Assembly: GCF_900106955.1 (NCBI RefSeq)
Contig: NZ_FNNI01000001.1
Location: 558,001 to 622,000, forward strand
Direction of reading: 5' to 3'
DNA from: Aidingimonas halophila
GTDB taxonomy: Bacteria; Pseudomonadota; Gammaproteobacteria; Pseudomonadales; Halomonadaceae
DNA length: 64,000 bases
This document shows, piece by piece, positions 27,040-35,222 of this stretch. Position 1 is the stretch's first letter; each line of letters opens with the position of its first letter. The notes under the pieces are model-generated. The model had not been told where the DNA came from, made no database searches, and saw only the letters and a program-made list of their open reading frames with translations. The translations under genes and the position numbers were made by a program.

Positions 27040-27939
27040 TCAACCATACATATCCCGAAATGCTTCGAAGACGTACCCCAATAGCGCCTCACTGGCTTGG
27101 CTACCGCCACCGCGTTTCACCAGTTCCAGCTGATAATCACCAAGCGGTGGTAATGTATCCCTGTCGAGTTTACGCAATGGCGCCTTGATCAGACTCTGGG
27201 GAAACGGAGCCACGGCGAGATCGGCCAGCATGGCAGCCTCCTGGCCGGCACAGTGCTCGCATGTATAGGCTATTCGGTAATCGATACCGGCACGGTCAAG
27301 GGCGTCGAGTGCCATACCGCGCCAGGCACAACCATGATGAGCCAGGGCAACCGGTAGCGGCGAGCGTTGGGCCGCCAACCCCCCATCACGCCCCACCCAA
27401 ACCAAAGGTTCACTGTGCACTCTTTCGCCGCGCGCCGGTTGCCCCACATTCCCTGCCGTGACCAATACCAGGTCGAGCTCACCATCATCCAGGCGCGACA
27501 GCATGTTGACGCTACTGCCTACCACCACATCGACCTGAACGGCCGGATGTGTCCGCGCAAACTGGGCCAGTACATTTGGCAGAATCCGTGTACCGACATC
27601 ATCCGAGGTACCGAACCCCACACGCCCCTCCAAGGAGGGGGCCAGAAACTGGGTCACCGCCTCTTCATTGAGCTTGAGCAGCCGGCGCCCATAACCGAGT
27701 AATACTTCACCTTCCGGGGTGAGGCGAACCTGGCGTGATTCGCGCACGAAGAGCGTCTGCCCGAGCGTATCTTCCAACCGCTTGATCTGCATGCTCAATG
27801 CCGATGGTGTTCGAAACACCTGGCGAGCAGCGCGGGTGAAACTACCGCTCTCGGCAATCGTGACGAAGGTCCTCAGCACCTCGGTATCCAGCAACGGCAG
27901 AGGCGCATTATTCGCCGCGAAAGAGGCAGGTGTCGTCAT
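27040..27939 (-). CDS. LysR-family transcriptional regulator
   Basis: A 299-residue LTTR. The winged helix at residues 17-75 reads LLDTEVLRTFVTIAESGSFTRAARQVF with MQIKRLEDTLGQTLFVRES, followed by the effector domain from about residue 105 (GRVGFGTSDDVGTRILPNVL). The effector domain contains a CEHCAGQEAAML stretch seen in a subgroup of LysR proteins. ATG at 27939 is preceded by AAGG. No divergent catabolic gene lies beside it (the next plus-strand gene is a DUF1127 protein), so its target cannot be inferred. Confidence 0.9.
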   Translation of the reverse strand: MTTPASFAANNAPLPLLDTEVLRTFVTIAESGSFTRAARQVFRTPSALSMQIKRLEDTLGQTLFVRESRQVRLTPEGEVLLGYGRRLLKLNEEAVTQFLAPSLEGRVGFGTSDDVGTRILPNVLAQFARTHPAVQVDVVVGSSVNMLSRLDDGELDLVLVTAGNVGQPARGERVHSEPLVWVGRDGGLAAQRSPLPVALAHHGCAWRGMALDALDRAGIDYRIAYTCEHCAGQEAAMLADLAVAPFPQSLIKAPLRKLDRDTLPPLGDYQLELVKRGGGSQASEALLGYVFEAFRDMYG

Positions 27940-28061
27940 GGCTCATACCTTTCAATAAAACTTAAAACACAATGTAGTGCTTTTCGTTTGATTGATCAAT
28001 AAGCCCAGGCCATGCTGTTCCCCAGAGGTCGCGACCCTCCATTCAACACAACGAGGTTTTC

Positions 28062-28086
28062 GGTAGCCGTTCGAGACTCGGCTACC
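28062..28086 (+). promoter_or_regulatory. Leader hairpin just upstream of the DUF1127 ribosome site
   Basis: GGTAGCCG (28062-28069) pairs with CGGCTACC (28079-28086) around a 9-base loop. It ends five bases before the GGAGG ribosome site at 28092-28096 and 16 bases before the ATG. It could be the terminator of a short upstream RNA or a control element of the DUF1127 gene. Confidence 0.4.
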
Positions 28087-28102
28087 CAAATGGAGGTGTG
28101 AA

Positions 28103-28444
28103 ATGAGCCAACATGAACCGATGCGCCGATTGCAATTGGTCGCTGACAAGCCGAGGAAACCGCCCGAACCGGATTTCTATATGCCGGCCATGCCGCCCCT
28201 GGAATTGATCAGCAAGCTGGAGCACTGGTGGCACATGTACCGTCGCCGGCGCCAATTCCGGCAACGCTTCCTGCCGCTGTTGGCTCACGACGACCATGTT
28301 CTCGAAGATATCGGTCATCACCGCAGCGATATCCTGTGGGCATCACAACTACCGCTGAACATCGATGCCCTGCACGCCTTGAGTGCATGCCGGGAAATGC
28401 GCAAGACGGACCCGCTGTCGTCATCCCAATCCATCTCGCGTTGA
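28103..28444 (+). CDS. DUF1127 domain protein
   Basis: A 113-residue protein. The middle carries the DUF1127 pattern: WWHMYRRRRQFRQRFLPLLAHDDHVLEDIGHHRSDIL, with paired Arg and the L-x-DIG motif. Family members are usually shorter (about 50-70 residues), so this one has extra N- and C-terminal tails. In alphaproteobacteria small DUF1127 proteins bind RNA and affect phosphate and carbon metabolism; the role here is unknown. ATG at 28103 has GGAGG at good spacing. Confidence 0.75.
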   Translation: MSQHEPMRRLQLVADKPRKPPEPDFYMPAMPPLELISKLEHWWHMYRRRRQFRQRFLPLLAHDDHVLEDIGHHRSDILWASQLPLNIDALHALSACREMRKTDPLSSSQSISR

Positions 28445-28584
28445 GCAACAGGACACCTGACTCGAGTGGCCAGGTGTCATCTTCCTCCTGAATGGCTGCT
28501 GCTCACGTGCAGCCTGGAGATGAAGACGACTGGGCTGAACATGGAGTTCTCAAGGCCGGTCACGCATCGGCCTGGCGCCGTTGA

Positions 28585-29598
28585 TCAATGCCGGGCTACA
28601 TCGATGGTTGTCGTGCTCTCACGGATGACGAGTTCATATGGCAGTACGAGATGGGAGGTCTCGGGCATTCGGTCTTCCAGCACATCGATCAACATGGCAA
28701 CGGCCTCTCGGCCGAACGCTTCGGCGGGCTGGGAGATAGTCGTCAATGGTGGATCGCTGTAGGACGCAAATGCAATATCATCGAAGCCAACGACCGAGAT
28801 ATCGTCGGGTACCGACAACCCCGCCTGCTTGATACGCTGAAGCGCTCCGATGGCCATCTCGTCACTTTCGCAGAAGATGGCCGTTGGCCGGTTCGGACCA
28901 TGGACCAACAAGGCGGCTGCTTCGAATCCCGATTTCGGCGTAAAATCCCCCGGCAGCATCAACGTTTCATCGATAACGATACCCGCCGCATCGAGAGCAT
29001 CCCGATACCCGGCGACTCGATCCCGTGTCAGAGGACTTCGCCTCGGCCCTTTGATCATGCCGATACGTCGATGCCCCAGAGCGATCAGGTGCTCTATGAG
29101 TGATCGCGCTGCCGAACGATTATCCAGCTTGACGGTAGGACAGGGCGCATTATCGAGAACCTCACAGGCATTGACCATCGGTAGCGGCGCGCCGGTGGGC
29201 AAGTGGCTACCGGAAAAAGGGTTGTACGCTCTCAACTGGATGACACCGTCGGCCTGTCGTCTCGTCACCATGCGTGCATATGCCTCTTCCGAGTCTTCCC
29301 GCCCCAGGGTATTGCAAAGCAGCACACGATAGTCACGCTGATGAGCCGCTTCCTGAATGCCGCTGATGACTCGGGCAAAGAATGTATTGGCAATCGTCGG
29401 CACCAGTACCACCAGGTTGCGCGTCCGGCGTGAGCGAAATTGCACCGCGATCATGTTGGGTTCATAACCCGCTGCCTCGACCGCTTCGAGCACCTTGGCG
29501 CGTGTCGCCGGCGTGACGACATCCGGCGATTTCAGCGTGCGCGACACTGTCGCCACGGAAACGCCCGCGAGTTCAGCAACCTTGCGTATGGTGGTCAT
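28585..29598 (-). CDS. LacI-family transcriptional regulator (CytR/RbsR-like)
   Basis: A 337-residue regulator. MTTIRKVAELAGVSVATVSRTL is the N-terminal DNA-binding helix-turn-helix, and the effector domain opens with NLVVLVPTIANTFFARVISGI and closes with DISVVGFDDIAFASYSDPPLTTI. I chose the ATG at 29598, where the homology begins; the open frame reaches 32 codons further up. It is not beside a sugar transporter or catabolic gene, so its regulon lies elsewhere. The divergent EamA gene 156 bases away is the only adjacent candidate target. Confidence 0.9.
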   Translation of the reverse strand: MTTIRKVAELAGVSVATVSRTLKSPDVVTPATRAKVLEAVEAAGYEPNMIAVQFRSRRTRNLVVLVPTIANTFFARVISGIQEAAHQRDYRVLLCNTLGREDSEEAYARMVTRRQADGVIQLRAYNPFSGSHLPTGAPLPMVNACEVLDNAPCPTVKLDNRSAARSLIEHLIALGHRRIGMIKGPRRSPLTRDRVAGYRDALDAAGIVIDETLMLPGDFTPKSGFEAAALLVHGPNRPTAIFCESDEMAIGALQRIKQAGLSVPDDISVVGFDDIAFASYSDPPLTTISQPAEAFGREAVAMLIDVLEDRMPETSHLVLPYELVIRESTTTIDVARH

Positions 29599-29753
29599 GA
29601 TGCCTCTATCTACCGCCGGTATCGGAATGCAACAACAGCGTTTCATCTTATACGCGATGGGATCACAACTCATTAGTCCCGCCCACCCCATCAATCAGTG
29701 CGGACAAACTGATATGCTATAGGCGTTGCATCAATGCTCTTCAAGGATGAACC

Positions 29754-30626
29754 GTGCCGCTTCGTGATCTACTACTCGGATTGACCGTCATCGCGCTTTG
29801 GGCGCTGAACATCATCGTCATCAAACTGGGAGTGGAGGAAATTCCACCGTTACTCCTGATGACGTTACGCTTCACGTTGGTTGCCGCGCTACTTGTCCCC
29901 TTAAATCCGGTCTCTCGGTATCATCTTCCGTTTCTGCTGTTGCTGTCGGTGACCTTCGGCACGATGCACTTCGCTCTGCTGTTCATCGGCCTGGGGCAAG
30001 CCGAAGCGGGAACTGGCGCAATCCTGGTGCAGATGGGTACCCCATTCGCCACGTTACTGGCCGTGATCTTCCTCAAGGAAGTTCTGGATGCACGCCGTCT
30101 CACGGGGCTGGTCATGTCATTTGCCGGCGTTGTCGTCCTGGCGGGGGGACCGACGCTGCCTTCCCCACTGCCCTTGATACTGCTACTGCTCAGTGCCATG
30201 GGGTGGGCAATCTCGCAACTAATGATCAAGCGAGGCCCTTCGATCCCACCCCTGGCACTGGCGGGATGGATTGCGCTGTTTGCCGTCCCTCAAGTCGCCT
30301 TGGGATCATGGTTGTTCGAACATGATCAGTGGCAAGCGCTGGCCTCTGCCGGTCTGGTGGGCTGGGGGGCCGTTGCCTATACCGCGATCATGTCTTCGAT
30401 CGTGGCCTACGGTCTCTGGTATGGCCTGCTACGCCGCCACCCGGTCAACAAGGTCGTTCCCATGACGCTGCTGGTACCGGTGCTCGCCGTCGTGCTGGGG
30501 GTCGTATTGCTCAACGATGGCCTGGGGATTCACAAGATCACCGGTGGCGGCCTCGTCGTCGCCGGGGTGGGGCTGATCATCCTCAAGGGCGGGAAACGCA
30601 GCCGGTCCGAAGGGTCACGTTCCTAA
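29754..30626 (+). CDS. EamA/DMT-family transporter (probable amino-acid or metabolite exporter)
   Basis: A 290-residue membrane protein with ten hydrophobic segments in two EamA repeats, starting with LLLGLTVIALWALNIIVIKLG. The first repeat ends near TGLVMSFAGVVVLAGG and the second near GGLVVAGVGLIIL. It begins with GTG at 29754, with AAGGA upstream; no ATG lies nearby. DMT proteins of this type (YdcZ/EamA/RhaT) export amino acids or small metabolites; the substrate is not clear. Its stop overlaps the end of the DUF192 gene on the other strand by 4 bases. Confidence 0.88.
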   Translation: MPLRDLLLGLTVIALWALNIIVIKLGVEEIPPLLLMTLRFTLVAALLVPLNPVSRYHLPFLLLLSVTFGTMHFALLFIGLGQAEAGTGAILVQMGTPFATLLAVIFLKEVLDARRLTGLVMSFAGVVVLAGGPTLPSPLPLILLLLSAMGWAISQLMIKRGPSIPPLALAGWIALFAVPQVALGSWLFEHDQWQALASAGLVGWGAVAYTAIMSSIVAYGLWYGLLRRHPVNKVVPMTLLVPVLAVVLGVVLLNDGLGIHKITGGGLVVAGVGLIILKGGKRSRSEGSRS

Positions 30627-31132
30627 CGCTCACCGTCGCGGCCGACACTTTCACCATCGAGCGCGACACGATCACCGATGTCGATACCGCGTTCCTCGAA
30701 ATAACCGGCGTTGACCTCCAGCGCCGCGACATAGGCCACCCCGGCCTCATACGTTGGACACCCACCAGGGGATTCGGCCTCGCAGGGGGGCATTCGACGC
30801 ATCGCGGCAATCTCGCCAGCGCCATCAATGAAGGCAATATCCAGGGGGATCCGGGTACGATACATCCAGAAACTCGTCCTCGACGAACGTTCCTGCTCAT
30901 AAAGGAAAAGCATGCCGGCGTCGTCATCCAGATGGTCACGCTCCATCAGCCCGCGCGACCGTTGCTGCCCCGTTTTCGCCAGTTCCACGCTCAACCGTTC
31001 TTCACGCTCGCCCGTATCAATGGTGAGCGTGCCGGTATCGAATGCCATGTCACTCGATGCGTGTTCCCCGGCGCTAACCGCCGAAGTCAACGACAACCAG
31101 AGAACAGTCACAAGCAGGCGACGCGGTGTCAT
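30623..31132 (-). CDS. DUF192 exported protein, coupled to modC
   Basis: A 169-residue protein with signal peptide (LLVTVLWLSLTSAVSA) and a DUF192 domain: VELAKTGQQRSRGLMERDHLDDDAGMLFLY, FWMYRTRIPLDIAFID and a CEAESPGGCPTYEAG segment with two cysteines. DUF192 is a conserved domain of unknown function. Its ATG overlaps the modC stop as ATGA and has GAGGAG upstream, so it is translated with the molybdate transporter genes. That may hint at a link to molybdate or to a periplasmic metal step, but no such role is known to me. Confidence 0.85.
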   Translation of the reverse strand: MTPRRLLVTVLWLSLTSAVSAGEHASSDMAFDTGTLTIDTGEREERLSVELAKTGQQRSRGLMERDHLDDDAGMLFLYEQERSSRTSFWMYRTRIPLDIAFIDGAGEIAAMRRMPPCEAESPGGCPTYEAGVAYVAALEVNAGYFEERGIDIGDRVALDGESVGRDGER

Positions 31133-32241
31133 GACATCTCCTCATGAATCGGTGTATCGGCCATCACGTGAATGCCACCAGCGAGTAGCGTCACGACCAC
31201 GCTTTCGCCCTTGGCCAATCCGTTGCGTCGAGCGGCATGCGTGGATATCTCGAAACGCAGAGTATCGCGGCTATGGGCAAAAGATAAGGTCACCAGCGCC
31301 ATTCCCCCCAGTACGATAACTTCGGTGACAAGACTCTCGACGGGGTTTTCACGCTCTCCCCGCGAGGGACGTCCACGCCTGTGAAGGATGACATCCGATG
31401 GGGGAACGTACCAATGCACCCTCTCGCCCGGCGCGAAGCTGCCGAGATCGGCATGGACCTCCAATTGATAGGGCCCCCATTCGAGATGCCGTTCGCCCTC
31501 GCACTCCACGATGTCGCCCTGGAAGACATTGTGCTTGTCGAGGAGCCGAGCCACCTGCGGTGAGTCGGGCCGCCGGAACAATGTTTCCGGCGGACCGGTC
31601 TGTAGCGTTTTCCCCGCTTGCAGCACGCATAGCCGGTCCGCCAGTGCCGTGGCCTCCTCCAAGTCATGGGTAACCAATACCATGGGTATATCGATGGTTT
31701 CGCGCAGCAACGCCAGCTCGCGTTGCAAGCGTCGCCGTGTCACCTGATCCACCGCCGAGAAGGGTTCGTCGAGCAACAAGACCCAGGGATCCCTCGCCAA
31801 TGCCCGAGCGACGGCGACCCGTTGACACTGGCCTCCGGAAAGCGTGTTCGGATAGCGATCCTCGAGCCCATTCAGCCGCACACGCGCCAACCACTGTACC
31901 GCTCGCTCACGACGCTCCTGGACCGGAACATGCCCCATGGCGATCATCACGTTCTGGCAGGCCGTCAAATGAGGAAACAACGCATAATCTTGAAACACCA
32001 CCCCGACACGTCGCTGCTGGGGCGTCAAACAGTAGCCGTCGTCGGTATCGAACCAGACCCGGCCCGCGCAACGAACCCAGCCGTTCGTCGGCCGATACAA
32101 TCCAGCGATGGTACGTAGCAACGTTGTCTTACCGCTACCCGACGGCCCCACCAGTGCCAATAATTCTCCCGGCTGACAATGGAACTTGGCTGCCAGAGGG
32201 ATAGGAGTCGACTGGAACAAGGCGACATCGAGTTCAGACAC
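31129..32241 (-). CDS. modC: Molybdate ABC transporter ATP-binding protein
   Basis: A 370-residue ABC ATPase. It has Walker A GPSGSGKTT, signature LSGGQCQRVAVARALA, Walker B WVLLLDEPF and the switch histidine in VTHDLEEA. The C-terminal part (from about residue 295) is a TOBE/Mop-like molybdate-binding domain (SLVTEVIVLGGMALVTLSF, GLAKGESVVVTL). The GTG at 32241 is the chosen start because GGGAGG precedes it; it overlaps modB by 8 bases. The gene powers uptake with ModB and ModA. Such ATPases can also serve sulfate or tungstate; the mod assignment rests on all three genes. Confidence 0.9.
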   Translation of the reverse strand: MSELDVALFQSTPIPLAAKFHCQPGELLALVGPSGSGKTTLLRTIAGLYRPTNGWVRCAGRVWFDTDDGYCLTPQQRRVGVVFQDYALFPHLTACQNVMIAMGHVPVQERRERAVQWLARVRLNGLEDRYPNTLSGGQCQRVAVARALARDPWVLLLDEPFSAVDQVTRRRLQRELALLRETIDIPMVLVTHDLEEATALADRLCVLQAGKTLQTGPPETLFRRPDSPQVARLLDKHNVFQGDIVECEGERHLEWGPYQLEVHADLGSFAPGERVHWYVPPSDVILHRRGRPSRGERENPVESLVTEVIVLGGMALVTLSFAHSRDTLRFEISTHAARRNGLAKGESVVVTLLAGGIHVMADTPIHEEMS

Positions 32242-32902
32242 CTGGGCCTCCCTTGCGCCTGGCCAGGCCATAAACCACTCCGATGGTCACGAACGACACT
32301 ATCAACAATACCGATGACATGATTCCCGCCCCGATCTCGTCGAAAGCCTGTACCCGGTCGTAGATGGCAATCGACAGGGTTCGCGTTTCACCATCGAGCG
32401 ATCCGCCTACCATCAATATCACGCCGAACTCACCCAGTGTATGCGCAAAGGTCAATGCCACGGCCGAGATCAGTCCCGGCCAGACCAAGGGCAGTTCGAT
32501 CCGCGTAAAGGTCTCCCACCATGAGAGCCCACTGCACCATGCAGCTTCACGCAGGTGGCTGGGGACGGTTTCGAAGGCTCGCTGGATAGGCTGCACGGCA
32601 AAGGGTAGGTTGATCACCAGAGAGGCCAGTAGAATGCCCGTGAAGGTAAAGTTGAGACCGCTTCCGGTCATCGCGTGCCAGAAAGCACCCAATGGTGCCT
32701 CGCGGCCAAAGGCCAGCATGAGATAGAAGCCAAGTACGGTTGGCGGCATCACCAACGGCAAGGCGATCAATGCTTCACCGAGTGGACGCCCGCGAGACCG
32801 CGTCACGGCAAGCGTTCGACCCAGCCACAGCGCCAGCGGCAACAGCAAGACACAGGTAGCCGTCGCCAACTGCAGCGAGACGGAGAGCGCCGCCCAATCC
32901 AT
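32234..32902 (-). CDS. modB: Molybdate ABC transporter permease
   Basis: A 222-residue membrane protein with five or six helices. It has the ModB pattern: VMPPTVLGFYLMLAFGREAPLG, and the EAA loop LREAAWCSGLSWWETFTRIELPL followed by GEFGVILMVGG. The ATG at 32902 overlaps the modA stop (TGATG). The order modA-modB-modC is standard. Confidence 0.93.
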   Translation of the reverse strand: MDWAALSVSLQLATATCVLLLPLALWLGRTLAVTRSRGRPLGEALIALPLVMPPTVLGFYLMLAFGREAPLGAFWHAMTGSGLNFTFTGILLASLVINLPFAVQPIQRAFETVPSHLREAAWCSGLSWWETFTRIELPLVWPGLISAVALTFAHTLGEFGVILMVGGSLDGETRTLSIAIYDRVQAFDEIGAGIMSSVLLIVSFVTIGVVYGLARRKGGPGV

Positions 32903-33699
32903 CAATCGTCCTCCAAGGAATCGGGTGGATCAAAACCGTGATCGTCGAAAATCGCGCTCGCCTCGTCTCCTTGCAAATAGGCATAGAAAGCCCTGGCCGC
33001 ATCACCGGCACCATCGAGAAGTACCATGCGCTGATACAACGGTTCATGCCAGTCGCGAGAGATCGGCACGAACTCGCTGCGTTCATCCAGATTGGGTGAA
33101 ACCGCCAGTGAATAGGCGACCAGCCCGCCCCGCGAGTCGTCTGACAAGGCGAACTGTGCCGCTTGGGCAACATTTTCACCGATTACCTTGAGTGGCTGCA
33201 TCTCCTGCCACAATCCGGCATGTTCCAGCACTTGCCGAGCAGCCACGCCGTAGGGAGCATGCTCCGGGTTCGCCAGTGCAATACGCTCCCTCGCTTCGTC
33301 CCTCTGGTAAGCCGTGACCGCGGCTTCGATGGCCGACAGAGGGGTGGATTCATCAGGAAGCGTCTTCCCCGAACGCTGTATCCACGCCAGGCGACCACGC
33401 GCGTAACGCACACCGTCATCCAGGGTCAGGCCCTGATCATGCAATGCCTCGACATAGGCCTCATCGGCGGAGATGAACAATTCGAATGGCGCTCCCTGGG
33501 CAATCTGTCGCCGGAAATTGCCCGACGAGCCGAAGGTCATGCGTACCGAGATTCCTTCTTCGGCCTCGAAGCGTGCGGCTATTTCTTCCAGGGCAAACTG
33601 TACATTGGACGCGGCAGCAACGCGTAACGGCTCGGCCTGCCCCACCAACGGCCACCATAGCAGCAAGCTCATCACCAAACAGAGACGCCAATGGATCAT
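32902..33699 (-). CDS. modA: Molybdate-binding periplasmic protein
   Basis: A 265-residue binding protein with signal peptide (LCLVMSLLLWWPLVGQA). The ModA fold is visible in LRVAAASNVQFALEEIAARFE, the oxyanion-binding FGSSGNFRRQIAQGAPFELFISAD and NPEHAPYGVAARQVLEH. The Ser residues in AAASN and GSSGN are the expected molybdate ligands. ATG at 33699 follows GGGAGAG. No ModE gene or canonical ModE site is seen; a different palindrome lies upstream. Confidence 0.93.
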   Translation of the reverse strand: MIHWRLCLVMSLLLWWPLVGQAEPLRVAAASNVQFALEEIAARFEAEEGISVRMTFGSSGNFRRQIAQGAPFELFISADEAYVEALHDQGLTLDDGVRYARGRLAWIQRSGKTLPDESTPLSAIEAAVTAYQRDEARERIALANPEHAPYGVAARQVLEHAGLWQEMQPLKVIGENVAQAAQFALSDDSRGGLVAYSLAVSPNLDERSEFVPISRDWHEPLYQRMVLLDGAGDAARAFYAYLQGDEASAIFDDHGFDPPDSLEDD

Positions 33700-33738
33700 A
33701 TCGGTCTCTCCCGACCACTAGGCAGATTACGGTCATAA

Positions 33739-33760
33739 ATATTGACCAATCGGTCAATAT
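33739..33760. promoter_or_regulatory. Perfect inverted repeat between modA and nfo
   Basis: ATATTGACC and GGTCAATAT are perfect 9-bp arms around AATC. The site lies 40 bases upstream of modA and about 185 upstream of nfo. The TTGACC-n4-GGTCAA form is common for TetR-type repressors and unlike the ModE site. No TetR gene is in the window. Confidence 0.6.
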
Positions 33761-33945
33761 CGCCATTTTACGCTATTGTCCGGCATCACACATGGGCTGG
33801 CAAAAGCTGGATCGAGAAACTACCCAAAGCCGCCTCCCCACACCATGACGAGACATCGCAGAGCGTTTCACTGCACAATATGGCATCCAACACCCATGTG
33901 GCCCTGTCGCATGGATTCATGTTACGTCTCAAGGGAATCCAAGCC

Positions 33946-34797
33946 ATGAAATATCTCGGCGCGCATGTGAGTGCTGCCGGAGGCCCGGATCAGGCGGTGA
34001 AACGTGCCGTCGATATTGGGGCCGATGCCTTTGCCCTGTTCACCAAGAACCAGCGCCAGTGGAAGGCCAAACCCCTGACGGATGAAGCAATCGAGTCGTT
34101 TCGTAACGCCTGCAAAGCATATGGATTCGAGCCGAAGCAAATCCTTCCGCATGACAGTTACCTGATCAATCTCGGCCATCCCGAAGCCGAGGGGTTGAAG
34201 AAGTCACGCGATGCGTTTCTTGATGAGATGCAGCGTTGTGAACAACTCGGCTTGACCCAGCTCAACTTCCACCCCGGCAGCCATCTTAACAAGATCAGTG
34301 TCAGTGAGTGCCTGAGCCGGATTGCCGACTCTATCAACGAGGCACTCGCACAGACCCGAGGAGTAACAGCGGTTATCGAAAACACCGCCGGCCAGGGCAC
34401 CAATCTGGGTTGGCATTTCGATCATTTGATCGAGATCATCGAACAGGTGGATGACAAGCCGCGGGTCGGTGTATGCATCGATACCTGTCACGCATTCGCC
34501 GCCGGTTATGACATGCGTACCGCAGAAACGTGCAAGGCCACGTTTGATGACTTCGAGGCAACCGTCGGTTTCGAGTATCTCTGTGGTATGCACATCAATG
34601 ACGCCAAAAGCGAATTCGCCAGCCGTGTCGACCGCCATCACAGTATCGGCCAGGGTAACATCGGTCAGGATGGCTTCACGGCACTGATGCAGGAATCGCG
34701 AATCGATGATGTCCCCATGATTCTGGAAACCATCGATCCCAGTCTCTGGGCCGACGAGATCGCCTGGCTACGGGCACAACAAGCCAGCCAAGGGTGA
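33946..34797 (+). CDS. nfo: Endonuclease IV (apurinic/apyrimidinic)
   Basis: A 283-residue DNA-repair enzyme, close to the 285 residues of E. coli Nfo. It cuts the backbone 5' to abasic sites using a three-zinc centre. Visible metal ligands and signatures are [55 protein letters not shown] and ILETID. The ATG at 33946 is chosen because homology begins at [13 protein letters not shown] and AAGGGA lies upstream, although the frame is open further 5'. No obvious partner gene is adjacent. Confidence 0.95.
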   Translation: MKYLGAHVSAAGGPDQAVKRAVDIGADAFALFTKNQRQWKAKPLTDEAIESFRNACKAYGFEPKQILPHDSYLINLGHPEAEGLKKSRDAFLDEMQRCEQLGLTQLNFHPGSHLNKISVSECLSRIADSINEALAQTRGVTAVIENTAGQGTNLGWHFDHLIEIIEQVDDKPRVGVCIDTCHAFAAGYDMRTAETCKATFDDFEATVGFEYLCGMHINDAKSEFASRVDRHHSIGQGNIGQDGFTALMQESRIDDVPMILETIDPSLWADEIAWLRAQQASQG

Positions 34798-34900
34798 ATA
34801 CCGACCCTTTTACGATGAACCATGGACATGTTTGTATATTGCCATGAGCAGGGACGCCAAGGGGAAGTGTCGCAATCACCCATTACAGGAAGCCGACGTC

Positions 34901-35176
34901 ATGGATATCATCATTGAGAATCAGGGACTCGAGGACGACGAGTTTCATGCAATCGCCAGTGGCGATACCGGCAATGCGCTACGCCAGAGTGCCAAGAATT
35001 ACTTGGGCAGCATGAATATCGCGGAACGTCAGTTGGAAGAACTGAAAATGCAGGGCGGCAGCGAGTACGAACAGCTGTGTAAGGACATGACCGATCACGC
35101 GCTTCGTATCGTCAGTCTGGACCCCTCACTCCCTGTCAGCCTTGAGATCAGCTTCAACGGCGGCATCAAGTCCTGA
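34901..35176 (+). CDS. Small acidic hypothetical protein
   Basis: A 91-residue acidic, mostly helical protein: MDIIIENQGLEDDEFHAIAS at the start, NYLGSMNIAERQLEEL in the middle. No signal peptide, membrane helix or known motif. I do not recognise the family. The ATG at 34901 has AGGA upstream. Good codon usage, a ribosome site and a terminator directly after it support a real gene. It lies about 100 bases after nfo and may be co-transcribed with it. Confidence 0.6.
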   Translation: MDIIIENQGLEDDEFHAIASGDTGNALRQSAKNYLGSMNIAERQLEELKMQGGSEYEQLCKDMTDHALRIVSLDPSLPVSLEISFNGGIKS

Positions 35177-35191
35177 TCTTCACACGACAAA

Positions 35192-35215
35192 CAGCCCGGT
35201 TTGCTTACCGGGCTG
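35192..35215. terminator. Bidirectional terminator hairpin
   Basis: CAGCCCGGT and ACCGGGCTG form a 9-bp stem around a 6-base loop. It lies between the convergent hypothetical gene (stop 35176) and the NCS2 permease gene (stop 35223) and is followed by ATGTCTTTC on plus and TTTGTCG on minus, so it may serve both. Confidence 0.7.
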
Positions 35216-35222
35216 ATGTCTT

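Noticed and set aside
33700-33945. ModE box or molybdenum-cofactor riboswitch near modA
   Set aside because: No ATCGnTATAT-type ModE half sites and no riboswitch-like structure were seen; only the TTGACC palindrome.
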